A stretch of DNA of 64,000 bases from Novosphingobium panipatense (GCF_002149965.1 NZ_MSQB01000023.1:28632-92631); one strand, 5' to 3'. Counted from the first letter of the stretch, positions 28,991-38,432 are shown. Notes: generated by a model not told the origin, from the sequence alone. A program made the numbers and translations.

Positions 28991-30175
28991 TCAGATCCTT
29001 GCCAGGCTGACGGCGGCCTGACAGGCGATTCCTTCGGCCCTGCCGGTGAAACCCAGCTTTTCGGTCGTGGTTGCCTTCACGCTGATCAGCGAGGGATCCA
29101 CGCCCAGAATCTCAGCGAGGCGCAGGCGCATGGCTTCCCGGTGCGGGCCGATCTTGGGGGCTTCGCAGATGATCGTGATATCGGCATTGCCCAGCGCATA
29201 GCCCGCCTCGTCGATGAGCTTGCCGGCGTGGGCCAGGAACTGGTCCGACGAGGCGCCTTTCCAGCGCAAGTCGCTCGGCGGAAAGTGCTGGCCGATGTCC
29301 CCCTTGCCCACCGCGCCGAGCATGGCATCGACAAGCGCGTGAATGGCGACGTCGGCGTCGCTGTGGCCGGAAAGACCGTGGGTATGCTCGATCCTCACGC
29401 CGCAGAGCCAAAGCTCCTCGCCTTCTTCAAGGCGGTGGACGTCATAGCCGGTGCCGACCCGGATTGGCGGGGCAGAAGGGGTGAAATCCGCGGCATAAGT
29501 CAGCTTGTGCAAGGCTTCGTCTCCTTCGACGAGCGCGATTCCCATTCCGGCGGCCCGGGCCACCTGGGCGTCGTCTCCGGCATTGGTCGCGCCGTCCCAG
29601 GTGCGGTGAGCGGCAAGGATTTCGGCAAAGCGAAAGGCCTGCGGTGTCTGGACCCGGCGAAGATCCTCGCGCCTCGCGGGCGCGCCCATCACTTCGGCGC
29701 CCGCCTCCCGCTCCGCATGGGCCAGGCTGTCCGCTACAGGCAGCACCGGAATCGCACCCTCGCGAACGGAGAGCGCTGCGAGCAGGCGGTCGATCACGAG
29801 GGCTGGAAGCATGGGCCGGGCAGCATCGTGGATCAGTACGAGATCCGGCGCCGTGCCGACCAACACCTCCAGCCCCAGCCTGACCGATTCCTGCCGCGTT
29901 TCGCCGCCGTTCGTGAACTGGACGCCCGCAATGCCCGCAAGCGCAGCGGTGGCGATCTCTTCCGCGCCTTGCGGAATGACCACCAGGATCGGGGCGATCC
30001 CGGCCCGGGCCAGTGCCTCGACCGAATGGCGGACGACGGGCTTGCCGCGCCAGGACGCGAACTGTTTGGGAATGGGCTGACCGGCGCGCAGTCCCTTGCC
30101 TGCTGCTACCACGATGGCGGCGGCGGATTGGGTGCGGGCGGGACGCGGGCGCGTTTCTGACAGGTCTTGCGACAT
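28991..30175 (-). CDS. ispDF: Bifunctional IspD/IspF isoprenoid (MEP pathway) enzyme
   Basis: The ATG at 30175 gives a 394-residue fusion. Residues about 20-230 are IspD (AAAIVVAAGKGLRAGQPIPKQF nucleotide-binding loop, LIHDAARPML, RRVQTPQAFRF), making CDP-methylerythritol. Residues about 236-394 are IspF (VGTGYDVHRLEEGEELWLCGV with zinc-binding Asp/His, GLSGHSDADV), closing the cyclodiphosphate. The fused form is common in alphaproteobacteria; IspE, acting between the two, is not in the window. It is divergent from dusB. Confidence 0.97.
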   Translation of the reverse strand: MSQDLSETRPRPARTQSAAAIVVAAGKGLRAGQPIPKQFASWRGKPVVRHSVEALARAGIAPILVVIPQGAEEIATAALAGIAGVQFTNGGETRQESVRLGLEVLVGTAPDLVLIHDAARPMLPALVIDRLLAALSVREGAIPVLPVADSLAHAEREAGAEVMGAPARREDLRRVQTPQAFRFAEILAAHRTWDGATNAGDDAQVARAAGMGIALVEGDEALHKLTYAADFTPSAPPIRVGTGYDVHRLEEGEELWLCGVRIEHTHGLSGHSDADVAIHALVDAMLGAVGKGDIGQHFPPSDLRWKGASSDQFLAHAGKLIDEAGYALGNADITIICEAPKIGPHREAMRLRLAEILGVDPSLISVKATTTEKLGFTGRAEGIACQAAVSLARI

Positions 30176-30275
30176 TGTCGTTGCCGGTAATCGCTTGCCG
30201 AGACGAGGGCAATCCACTATGCGCTGCCTGTTTTTTAGGCACATCTCGTTTCTTAGGCAATTATCGGTTCGCGCA

Positions 30276-31334
30276 ATGAAGACTCTGCCCACTCCTCCGG
30301 CTCTGAAGCCGATCCAGGTCGGTCCCGTCACGATCGACTGTCCGGTCGTGCTGGCGCCGATGACGGGCGTGTCGGACCTGCCGTTCCGCCGGATGGTGCG
30401 CGGCTTCGGTTCCGGCCTCAACGTCACCGAGATGATCGCCAGCCCCGCCGCCATTCGCGAAACGCGCGTATCGATCCAGAAGGCCATGTGGGACCAGATC
30501 GAGGATCCGGTGTCCATGCAGCTGGTCGGCTGCGAGCCGGAGCAGATGGCCGAGGCTGCGAAGCTGGTGGAGGATCGCGGCGCCGCGATCATCGACATCA
30601 ACATGGGTTGCCCGGTCCGCAAGGTCGTGAACGGTGATGCCGGCTCCGCGCTGATGCGCGACGTGCCGCTGGCCACCCGCCTGATCGAGGCGACGGTGAA
30701 GGCGGTGAAAGTGCCGGTCACCGTCAAGATGCGCATGGGCTGGTGCCACGACAGCCTCAATGCGCCCGAACTCGCCCGCATTGCCGAGGATCTCGGCGCG
30801 CAGATGATCACCGTTCATGGCCGCACCCGCAACCAGATGTACAAGGGCTCGGCCGACTGGGCCTTCGTGCGCGGCGTCAAGGACGCGGTCTCGATCCCGG
30901 TGATCGTCAACGGCGACATCCTGGATATCGAAGATGCCGCCAGTGCGCTGGAGCAGTCCGGCGCCGATGGTCTGATGATCGGGCGCGGCGCTTACGGAAA
31001 GCCCTGGATTCTCGCCAAGGTCATGCAGTGGTGGCGCGGCAACGGCCTGATGGCGGAACCGGACTTCGGCCAACAGTACGAGATCATCCGCAAGCATTAC
31101 GAGGACATGATTTCGCACTACGGCCGCGATACCGGTGTCAAGATGGCCCGCAAGCACCTGGGCTGGTACGTCAAGGGCATCAAGGGCTCGGCCGAGTTCC
31201 GCAATCGCGTGAACTTCGTCGACAACGCCGAGGACGTGCTGCGCTCGCTGGCGGAATTCTACGCGCCCTATCGCGACGGCGGTTCCGAGGCAGAGGGCAA
31301 CGCGCCCGCATCGGCAGACCGTCAGGCTGCATGA
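30276..31334 (+). CDS. dusB: tRNA-dihydrouridine synthase (DusB/NifR3)
   Basis: The ATG at 30276 gives 352 residues; the longer upstream frame runs antisense to ispDF. It shows the FMN barrel start VLAPMTGVSDLPFRRMVRGFG, the catalytic Cys112 in NMGCPVRKV, and VTVKMRMGW. It reduces uridines in the D-loop of tRNAs. The gene is the classical nifR3, first gene of the ntr operon in alphaproteobacteria, and overlaps ntrB by ATGA. Confidence 0.95.
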   Translation: MKTLPTPPALKPIQVGPVTIDCPVVLAPMTGVSDLPFRRMVRGFGSGLNVTEMIASPAAIRETRVSIQKAMWDQIEDPVSMQLVGCEPEQMAEAAKLVEDRGAAIIDINMGCPVRKVVNGDAGSALMRDVPLATRLIEATVKAVKVPVTVKMRMGWCHDSLNAPELARIAEDLGAQMITVHGRTRNQMYKGSADWAFVRGVKDAVSIPVIVNGDILDIEDAASALEQSGADGLMIGRGAYGKPWILAKVMQWWRGNGLMAEPDFGQQYEIIRKHYEDMISHYGRDTGVKMARKHLGWYVKGIKGSAEFRNRVNFVDNAEDVLRSLAEFYAPYRDGGSEAEGNAPASADRQAA

Positions 31335-32458
31335 GCCTTGCGCCCCACACGGCCCTCCCAGCAGCCTCGCGCCTGATCGCGAGCCTGCCGCAGGCGGTCG
31401 TTTTGCTGGAACCAGGCCTCCGCATCGCCTCGCTCAACCCTGCGGCCGAGCAGTTCTTCGGCCAGTCCTTGCGCCTGCTGGTCGGCACGCCCTTGCAGGA
31501 CATCCTGAGCTTCTCCGACCGGCGCCTGCGTAACCGGCTCGACGACTACGAAACGCCCGTTTCGGCCCGCGAAGTGATGGTCACGCTCAAGGGCAAGGGT
31601 GTGCGCCGCCTCGACATCAATGTCGCGCCTGTTGCGGACACACCGGGCTGGCAGGTGCTGACGATCCACGACAATACCGCTACCGAAGCGCTCGGTGACG
31701 ATTCCGGGGGCCCCGATAACGCGGTGCTACGCGGCCCCGAGATCATGGCGCACGAGATCAAGAACCCGCTCGCCGGTATTCGCGGCGCGGCGCAGTTGCT
31801 TGCGCGCAAGGTCGAGGACAAGGACCGGGCCCTGACCGAGCTGATCACGTTGGAAGTCGATCGGATCGCCAACCTGATCGACCAGATGCAGAAGCTGAGT
31901 CGCCGCACCACAGCGCCGGTCGAGGCCTGCAATCTTCACGAGGCCGCGCGCCGCGCGCTCGACGTGCTCTCGGCCGCGAATGGCGAAGCACCGCCCCGCG
32001 CCAAACTGGTCGAGGAATTCGATCCCTCGCTCCCCTCGGTCCTGGGCAGCCCCGATGCGCTCGTTCAGGTCATCATCAACCTCATCGCTAACGCTCTTGA
32101 GGCGTGTGGCAGCGAGGAAGCGCCGCGCGTTTCGATCCGTACGCGCTTCGCCAGCGGGCTTCAGCTCCATACGAGCGATTCGGGCGAGCCGGTGAGGCTT
32201 CCGGTCGAACTGCGCGTGACGGACAACGGCCCCGGCGTCGATCCCGCCATGCGCGATCATATCTTCGAGCCTTTCGTCACCACCAAGAAATCGGGGCAGG
32301 GCCTTGGCCTTCCGCTCGTTCGCAAGCTCGTTCGCGACATGAACGGGCGCATCACCCATGAGCGGGACGAGGAGGGCGGCCTTACGCACTTCCGCGTCCA
32401 CCTGCCGCTGGCGCGCGAAACCCGCGGCCGTACATCCAGAAGGAGACCGGCGGCGTGA
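31331..32458 (+). CDS. ntrB: Nitrogen regulation sensor histidine kinase NtrB
   Basis: The ATG at 31331 overlaps the dusB stop (ATGA). The 375-residue soluble kinase has an N-terminal PAS domain (about 15-115), the H-box with phospho-accepting His141 (AHEIKNPLAGIRGAAQLL), and the ATPase domain with N-box (NLIANALEA), G1 (TDNGPGVD) and G2 (KKSGQGLGLPLVRKL). It would phosphorylate NtrC under nitrogen limitation, controlled by PII protein. It overlaps ntrC by GTGA. Confidence 0.95.
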   Translation: MSLAPHTALPAASRLIASLPQAVVLLEPGLRIASLNPAAEQFFGQSLRLLVGTPLQDILSFSDRRLRNRLDDYETPVSAREVMVTLKGKGVRRLDINVAPVADTPGWQVLTIHDNTATEALGDDSGGPDNAVLRGPEIMAHEIKNPLAGIRGAAQLLARKVEDKDRALTELITLEVDRIANLIDQMQKLSRRTTAPVEACNLHEAARRALDVLSAANGEAPPRAKLVEEFDPSLPSVLGSPDALVQVIINLIANALEACGSEEAPRVSIRTRFASGLQLHTSDSGEPVRLPVELRVTDNGPGVDPAMRDHIFEPFVTTKKSGQGLGLPLVRKLVRDMNGRITHERDEEGGLTHFRVHLPLARETRGRTSRRRPAA

Positions 32459-33867
32459 GCGTGCTGCTTGTCGAAGACGATCTCTCCATCGCCATCGTCA
32501 TTACCGCTGCCCTGGAAGCCGAGGGGTTCAGCGTCGTTCACTGCCAGTCCATCGCGGAGCGCGACCGGCTGCTGGGCGAGGGCGCCTATCAGGCCCTCGT
32601 GACCGATGTAATGCTGCCGGACGGCGACGGGATCGAGACGATCGACCGTGTGCGGGCGCGGCATCCCGCTCTGCCGATCGTCATCCTGTCGGCCCAGAAC
32701 ACGCTCGATACCGCGGTACGGGCGACCGATACCGGCGCCTTCGAGTATTTTCCCAAGCCTTTCGATATCGACGAACTGGCCCGGACGGTGCGCCAGGCGG
32801 CAGGCGCGGGGCAGGGTGTCGATCTCGGCGGCGAGGAACCGCTGGGTGATGGCCTGCCGCTGGTCGGGCGCAGTACGGCGATGCAGACCGTGTTCCGTAT
32901 GATCACGCGCGTCCTGCGCAACGACCTGACCGTGCTGATTCTGGGCGAATCGGGCACCGGCAAGGAGCTGGTGGCGGAAGCGGTCCACGATCTCGGCCAT
33001 CGGCGGACGGGGCCTTTCATCGCCGTGAACACGGCCGCGATCCCTGCTGACCTCATCGAAAGCGAACTGTTCGGGCACGAGAAGGGCGCCTTTACCGGCG
33101 CCGTCGCCCGCCATCTGGGCAAGTTCGAGCAGGCCGCCGGTGGGACCCTGTTCCTCGATGAGATCGGCGACATGCCGATGCAGGCGCAGACCCGTCTGCT
33201 GCGCGCGCTCCAGTCCGGCACCGTGCGCCGGGTGGGCGGGCGCGACGAGATCAGGCTGGACGTCCGCATCATTGCCGCGACCAACAAGGATCTCGAACCG
33301 GAAATCGCCGCCGGACGGTTCCGCGAAGATCTCTACTATCGCCTCAACGTCGTACCGATCCACATGCCGCCGCTGCGGGACCGGCGCGACGATATCGAGG
33401 TGCTGGCCCGGCATTTCCTTCAGCATGCCGCCAATGAAGGGCTCCCCCGCCGCCAACTGACCGCCGAAGCGGCCGATCTGCTGAGTCGACAGCCATGGCG
33501 CGGGAACGTGCGCGAACTGAAGAACTTCATTTACCGCCTCGCCCTTCTGGCGCGGGAAGATGCGATCGACCCGGATAGCATCCTGCCCCTGCTGGCGGTG
33601 GAGACTGCTCCGGCGTCATCGGAGGAAGGCAGCGGCGATCTCTCGCAGGCGGTCATGCGGTGGCTTGCGGAGGAGCGTCCGGCCAGCGGCACGATCTATC
33701 AGGCCGCTGCAGCCGCGTTCGAACGGCCTCTCTTCGCCGAAGTGTTGAGGGAAACGGGCGGAAATCAGCTGAGGGCCGCGCAGGCTCTCGGGATAAATCG
33801 CAACACCTTGCGCAAGCGCCTGAGCGAACTGGCGCTCGATCCCGAGGAATTCACTCGTCGATCATGA
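32455..33867 (+). CDS. ntrC: Nitrogen regulation response regulator NtrC (sigma-54 activator)
   Basis: Start GTG at 32455, coupled to ntrB. The 470-residue protein has a receiver domain (phosphorylated Asp51 in VTDVMLPDGDG), an AAA+ domain with Walker A GESGTGKE (about 164) and an intact GAFTGA loop (KGAFTGAVAR) needed to contact sigma-54, then a Fis-type helix-turn-helix (LRAAQALGINRNTLRKRLSEL). It activates nitrogen-assimilation genes. The intact GAFTGA contrasts with NtrX downstream. Confidence 0.96.
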   Translation: MSVLLVEDDLSIAIVITAALEAEGFSVVHCQSIAERDRLLGEGAYQALVTDVMLPDGDGIETIDRVRARHPALPIVILSAQNTLDTAVRATDTGAFEYFPKPFDIDELARTVRQAAGAGQGVDLGGEEPLGDGLPLVGRSTAMQTVFRMITRVLRNDLTVLILGESGTGKELVAEAVHDLGHRRTGPFIAVNTAAIPADLIESELFGHEKGAFTGAVARHLGKFEQAAGGTLFLDEIGDMPMQAQTRLLRALQSGTVRRVGGRDEIRLDVRIIAATNKDLEPEIAAGRFREDLYYRLNVVPIHMPPLRDRRDDIEVLARHFLQHAANEGLPRRQLTAEAADLLSRQPWRGNVRELKNFIYRLALLAREDAIDPDSILPLLAVETAPASSEEGSGDLSQAVMRWLAEERPASGTIYQAAAAAFERPLFAEVLRETGGNQLRAAQALGINRNTLRKRLSELALDPEEFTRRS

Positions 33868-33927
33868 TCCGGCCTTGATGGATTTACTCTTGCAAAGTGG
33901 CAACACGGGCGTTGTAACGGTGCAACG

Positions 33928-36144
33928 ATGAGCGAGACATTGGTCCACAAACGCGCCTGGCCGCGCTGGTGGCGGCGCATGCAGGTTGCTGCACGCCGCG
34001 CGAATTTCTTCGCGATCATGGAAGTGCTTTCGATCGCGGCCTTCCTGATCATGACCACGATCACCTGGATCGCGGTCAACTCGCGCGACAAGGGGCAGCT
34101 CCTGCCCTCGAACCTCACCGCGACGCTGCTGGTCGGCACGCTGGTTCCCGCGATGGCAATCCTGGTCCTGCTCGGCCGCCGCATGGCCTTGCGGCGGGCG
34201 GCGGAGAATATCGGCGGCACCGGCCAGATGCACGTCCGCCTGGTGTTCATCTTCTCGCTGATTGCCGCGGTGCCGACCCTGCTGGTGGTGGTGTTTGCCT
34301 CGTGGTTGTTCCAGTCCGGCGTCGAGTTCTGGTTTTCCGATTCCTCTCGCGGACTGCTCGAAAACGCCAACAAGCTGGCGCGGGGATACTACGAGCAGAC
34401 GCAGCGCGACGTGGGCTACGAATCGGCGTCCATGGCCGTGGACACGAAAAAGGTCCTTTCTGAAAACCCGGTGGCGAGCGAGCGTTTCACGCGTTTCTTC
34501 GCAGATCAGGTCTACCGGCGAAACCTCTCCGTCGCGGCCATCATCCAGATTGCCAGCGACGGGACCCAGCGAACGCCGATCATCGTCGATCCCGAAGGCA
34601 AGACCGAGGACAAGCGGATCACGCCTCAAATGGAGGACAGCCTTAAGAAGGGCGACCAACTGGTGGTCACCTCGAACAACGACCGCATCGTGGCGGTCGT
34701 GCCGATCGACAACGACGCGGGCGTCTACCTCTATGCCGCGCGCAGTTCGGATCTGCTTGCGCTCAGTCAGGGTCAGCGCGCCGAGAACATCGTCCAGGCC
34801 TATGAAGTGCTGACCAATCGCGCGCGCGTTCTGCAATTGCGGTTCAACGTCGCGCTGTTCATCGCCTCACTGGCGCTCGTTGGGCTGGCGGTATGGTTCG
34901 CGCTGCGTTTCGCTGATCGGCAGGTCAAGCCGCTCTACGAACTGGTCGATGCGGCGCGCCGGGTCGGCAGCGGCAATTTCGCGCTGCGGATCGAAGGACG
35001 GACGGGCGCCGACGAGATCGGCCTGCTCAACCGCGCCTTCAACCGCATGACCGCGCAGATCGAGAAGCAGACGCAGGCGCTGCTCGGTGCCAACCGCCAG
35101 CTTCACGAGCGCCGCGTCTTCATCGAAGCCGTGCTGGAATCTGTGACGTCCGGCATCATCTCCCTGGATACGGCAGGCCGTATCCTGCTGATGAACAGCA
35201 CGGCGCAGAAGCTGCTGACGGTTAGGGCGGAACTTCCCGAGGATATGCCGCTGGAAGATCTTGCACCGCAGCTTGCTGCCCTGATCGATCAGGGCAGCTC
35301 TGGCGGCCTGGTGCAATACAACCGCAGCGGGGATCTGCTGACTTTCGCCGTCAAGGTGAGCCGCGACGCTACCGGCTATGTCATCACTTTCGAGGATATC
35401 ACGCGTCAGCTTCTCGACCAGCGCACCGCTGCCTGGTCCGACGTGGCGCGCCGCATCGCACACGAGATCAAGAATCCGCTGACGCCGATCCAGCTTGCGA
35501 CCGAACGCCTCAGCCGCCGCTATCGCAAGCAGATCGTGGACAACCCGGAACTGTTCGAGGACCTGACCCGCACGATCATCCGCCAGGTCGGCGAATTGCG
35601 CAAGATGGTCGACGAGTTCTCCTCTTTCGCAAGATTGCCCAAGCCTGTGTTCCGTTCGGAAGACCCGGTTGCGCTCACGCGGCAGGCGCTGTTCCTGCAG
35701 GAAGTGGCGCGGCCGGATATCGGTTTCCGCTTCGAAAGCGATCCGGCAATCGGCGCGATCGACTGCGATCGTCATCAATACGGGCAGGCGATGACGAACG
35801 TGCTCAAGAACGCCGTCGAAGCGATCGAGGCAAAAGCCAAGGAAGCCGATGCCGACTATCGCGGCACGATCGCCGTCGCGGTGGAAGCGCTTCCCGAGGC
35901 GATCCTCGTCAGCATAGCCGATAACGGAATCGGTCTTTCGCAGGATCGCGAGCGGATCATCGAGCCCTACGTCACCACGCGTGAAAAGGGCACCGGGCTC
36001 GGCCTCGCCATCGTCAACAAGATCATCGAGGAACACGGCGGCGAAATGCTGTTCATGCCGACCCCCGGCGGCGGCACTACCGTAACCATGCGCTTCGCTA
36101 CTGATCCGCTAGCCCATGCCCGCAAGCAGGAGGCCGCCGAATGA
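33928..36144 (+). CDS. ntrY: Membrane sensor histidine kinase NtrY
   Basis: The 738-residue protein has three N-terminal transmembrane helices (about 28-50, 63-84, 102-126), a periplasmic sensing stretch to about 305, a fourth helix (309-331), then HAMP (about 330-385), PAS (about 395-500), the H-box RRIAHEIKNPLTPIQLATERL and an ATPase domain (DNGIGLSQ, EKGTGLGLAIV). It pairs with NtrX and is linked in relatives to nitrogen and redox or envelope signals. It lies 60 nt after ntrC. Confidence 0.95.
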   Translation: MSETLVHKRAWPRWWRRMQVAARRANFFAIMEVLSIAAFLIMTTITWIAVNSRDKGQLLPSNLTATLLVGTLVPAMAILVLLGRRMALRRAAENIGGTGQMHVRLVFIFSLIAAVPTLLVVVFASWLFQSGVEFWFSDSSRGLLENANKLARGYYEQTQRDVGYESASMAVDTKKVLSENPVASERFTRFFADQVYRRNLSVAAIIQIASDGTQRTPIIVDPEGKTEDKRITPQMEDSLKKGDQLVVTSNNDRIVAVVPIDNDAGVYLYAARSSDLLALSQGQRAENIVQAYEVLTNRARVLQLRFNVALFIASLALVGLAVWFALRFADRQVKPLYELVDAARRVGSGNFALRIEGRTGADEIGLLNRAFNRMTAQIEKQTQALLGANRQLHERRVFIEAVLESVTSGIISLDTAGRILLMNSTAQKLLTVRAELPEDMPLEDLAPQLAALIDQGSSGGLVQYNRSGDLLTFAVKVSRDATGYVITFEDITRQLLDQRTAAWSDVARRIAHEIKNPLTPIQLATERLSRRYRKQIVDNPELFEDLTRTIIRQVGELRKMVDEFSSFARLPKPVFRSEDPVALTRQALFLQEVARPDIGFRFESDPAIGAIDCDRHQYGQAMTNVLKNAVEAIEAKAKEADADYRGTIAVAVEALPEAILVSIADNGIGLSQDRERIIEPYVTTREKGTGLGLAIVNKIIEEHGGEMLFMPTPGGGTTVTMRFATDPLAHARKQEAAE

Positions 36145-36202
36145 TGCCGGCCCGTCGCAACCTGCTTTCCCTGTCCAACACCCTCACCAAGAAGACAAAG
36201 TC

Positions 36203-37597
36203 ATGGCTCTCGAAATCCTGATCGTCGACGACGAACGCGACATCCGTGAACTGGTCGCAGGCGTCCTGAGCGACGAAGGCTACGAATGCCGCACCGCCGG
36301 AGACAGCGAGGCCGCGCTTGCCGCGATCGATGCCCGCCGCCCGTCGCTGGTGCTGCTGGATGTGTGGCTTCACGGCAGCCCGATGGACGGGTTGGAAGTG
36401 CTGGATGCGATCAAGGCGCGTGAACCCGAATTGCCGGTGATCATCTTCTCCGGCCACGGCAACATCGATACGGCAGTTGCCGCGATCAGCCGCGGCGCCG
36501 TGGACTTCATCGAAAAACCGTTCGAGGCCGAAAAGTTGCTCCACCTCGTCGGTCGCGCTACGGAAACCGAGCGCCTTCGCCGTGAGAACGCCCAGCTTCG
36601 CCATGATTTCTCTACCGGAGAGGAATTCACGGGATCGAGCGGGGCGATCAACCAGGTTCGCGCGACGCTCAAGCGCGTGGCCAATACCGGAAGCCGCCTG
36701 CTCATCACCGGCCCGGCAGGGTCCGGCAAGGAAGTTGCCGCGCGTCTGCTGCACGCCTGGAGCCCGCGTGCCGGGAACGCCTTCGTCAGCGTCAATTCCG
36801 CGCGGATCACGCCCGAGCGCTTCGAGCAGGAACTTTTCGGCGAGGAATCGGACGGCGCGCTGATCCGGCCAGGATTGCTGGAGACTGCGGACAGCGGCAC
36901 GCTCTATTTCGACGAAGTGGCGGACATGCCGCTTTCGACGCAGGCCCGCATCCTGCGTGTATTAACGGACCAGGCTTTCGTCCGCGTCGGCGGCACGCGC
37001 CAGATCCGCGTCGACGTGCGCGTCGTCTCGTCGACTTCGCGTGATCTCGAAAAGGAGATCGCAGAGCGGCGTTTTCGCGAGGACCTGTTCTACCGCCTCA
37101 ACGTCGTTCCCGTGACGATCCCCGCGCTTCGCGAGCGGCGCGACGACATTCCGGCGCTTATCGATCATTTCTTCGCGCGTTATGCCAACGAGCAGGGCGT
37201 TTCGCCGCCGCAAGTGAGCGCGGAAGCCATGACGGCGCTTCAGGCTTATGAGTGGCCGGGCAACGTGCGCCAGCTTCGCAATGTCGTCGAGCGCACGGTG
37301 ATCATGGCCCCGCGCGAGAAGCTCGCCCGTATCGAGGCCGACATGCTGCCGCCGGAAATCTTCAACAGCCGCGGCAATGGCGACACCGGCGTCACGGTGA
37401 TGATGAGCGCGCCCTTGCGTGAAGCGCGGGAGAGTTTCGAGCGTGAGTACTTGCGGGTGCAGATCCGCCGCTTCTCCGGGAACATTTCGAAGACGGCGTC
37501 CTTCATCGGCATGGAACGCTCGGCGCTTCATCGCAAGCTCAAGCTGCTGGGCATGGCCGACCGCCGCGAAGGCGATGAAGGTGAGGAACCAGCCTGA
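36203..37597 (+). CDS. ntrX: Response regulator NtrX
   Basis: The ATG at 36203 gives 464 residues. The receiver domain has Asp53 (VLLDVWLHGSP), the AAA+ domain has Walker A GPAGSGKE, and the C-terminus is a Fis-type helix-turn-helix (GNISKTASFIGMERSALHRKLKLLGM). The loop that in NtrC reads GAFTGA is replaced by DGALIRPG, so it cannot be a normal sigma-54 activator; this is a known trait of NtrX, which acts on sigma-70 promoters as repressor or activator. Confidence 0.95.
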   Translation: MALEILIVDDERDIRELVAGVLSDEGYECRTAGDSEAALAAIDARRPSLVLLDVWLHGSPMDGLEVLDAIKAREPELPVIIFSGHGNIDTAVAAISRGAVDFIEKPFEAEKLLHLVGRATETERLRRENAQLRHDFSTGEEFTGSSGAINQVRATLKRVANTGSRLLITGPAGSGKEVAARLLHAWSPRAGNAFVSVNSARITPERFEQELFGEESDGALIRPGLLETADSGTLYFDEVADMPLSTQARILRVLTDQAFVRVGGTRQIRVDVRVVSSTSRDLEKEIAERRFREDLFYRLNVVPVTIPALRERRDDIPALIDHFFARYANEQGVSPPQVSAEAMTALQAYEWPGNVRQLRNVVERTVIMAPREKLARIEADMLPPEIFNSRGNGDTGVTVMMSAPLREARESFEREYLRVQIRRFSGNISKTASFIGMERSALHRKLKLLGMADRREGDEGEEPA

Positions 37598-37666
37598 CGA
37601 ATCCCCGAAAAATCGAGGTTTTCCATATCATTAAAAAGCGTTATCGCGCGGCAGGGTTTTCGCTTT

Positions 37667-37695
37667 TTGCGAACCTGTCACAAGAATGCTACATT
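37667..37695 (+). promoter_or_regulatory. Putative hfq promoter
   Basis: TTGCGA (37667-37672) and TACATT (37690-37695) are spaced by 17 nt, four of six matches each to the housekeeping consensus. This would give hfq-hflX a promoter separate from ntrYX, with a leader of about 110 nt. Two GANTC sites (37728-37732 and 37734-37738) lie in that leader. Confidence 0.35.
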
Positions 37696-37812
37696 TTTCG
37701 CGTTTACTGCACTGCAGCAAGTCGGTAGATTCCGATTCGAGAACGGTCTCGGGAAGTTCCGAAGGCCAGATCGCGGACCGCAAAGCGGCCGCCAAAAAGA
37801 AGGAGAAATGAT

Positions 37813-38409
37813 ATGGCCGGCCGTACGCTGACCGCTCGTCCGCGAACCACGTCCCCCGAGGCCGAAACCGAAGCCGAAGCACCCGCCGCCGGTGCAGTGG
37901 CGCCGCCGCCGATCTCCGCCGGAACTTCGGCAGGGAAGGGGCAGAACCTTCAGGACCAGTTCCTCAACCTGCTGCGCAAGAACAAGACGCCGGTGACCAT
38001 GTTCCTGGTCAAGGGCGTGAAGCTGCAGGGCATCGTTACCTGGTTCGACAATTTCTCCATTCTTCTGCGCCGCGACGGCCAGTCGCAGCTCGTCTACAAG
38101 CACGCGATCTCGACGATCATGCCTTCGACCCCGGTCGATGCGCGCCAGTTCTCGAGCGGTGCCGACAATGGCAAGAAGACGCGCGTGCTGCAGGACGTGT
38201 TCCTTTCCAGCATCCGCAACGCGGGCGTTCAGGTAACCATGTTCCTGATCAACGGCGTGATGCTTCAGGGCCGCGTCGCCGCTTACGACCTGTTCTGCAT
38301 GCTGCTGGAGCGTGAAGGCTACGTCCAGCTTGCCTACAAGCATGCCGTTTCGACGATTCAGCCCGTGACTCCGGTCGATCTTCAGGCGCATGAAGAAGCC
38401 GAAGACTGA
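37813..38409 (+). CDS. hfq: Tandem-domain RNA chaperone Hfq
   Basis: The ATG at 37813 follows an excellent AGGAG (37801-37805). The 198-residue protein holds two Sm/Hfq domains instead of one. Domain 1 (about 46-105) has LQDQFLNLLRKNK and YKHAISTI; domain 2 (about 126-185) has LQDVFLSSIRNAG and YKHAVSTI. Both keep the Gln-Asp and Tyr-Lys-His residues of the uridine-binding proximal face. The rim basic patch is partly kept in domain 1 (Arg-Lys) but weakened in domain 2 (Arg-Asn). The N-terminal 45 residues are Ala/Glu/Pro-rich and probably disordered. It acts in sRNA-mRNA regulation. Confidence 0.96.
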   Translation: MAGRTLTARPRTTSPEAETEAEAPAAGAVAPPPISAGTSAGKGQNLQDQFLNLLRKNKTPVTMFLVKGVKLQGIVTWFDNFSILLRRDGQSQLVYKHAISTIMPSTPVDARQFSSGADNGKKTRVLQDVFLSSIRNAGVQVTMFLINGVMLQGRVAAYDLFCMLLEREGYVQLAYKHAVSTIQPVTPVDLQAHEEAED

Positions 38410-38432
38410 GATCATTCGGAAGCTGAACTGAT

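Noticed and set aside
30176..30811. Upstream extension of ispDF on the minus strand
   Set aside because: It runs antisense through dusB; the ATG at 30175 gives the standard IspD start.
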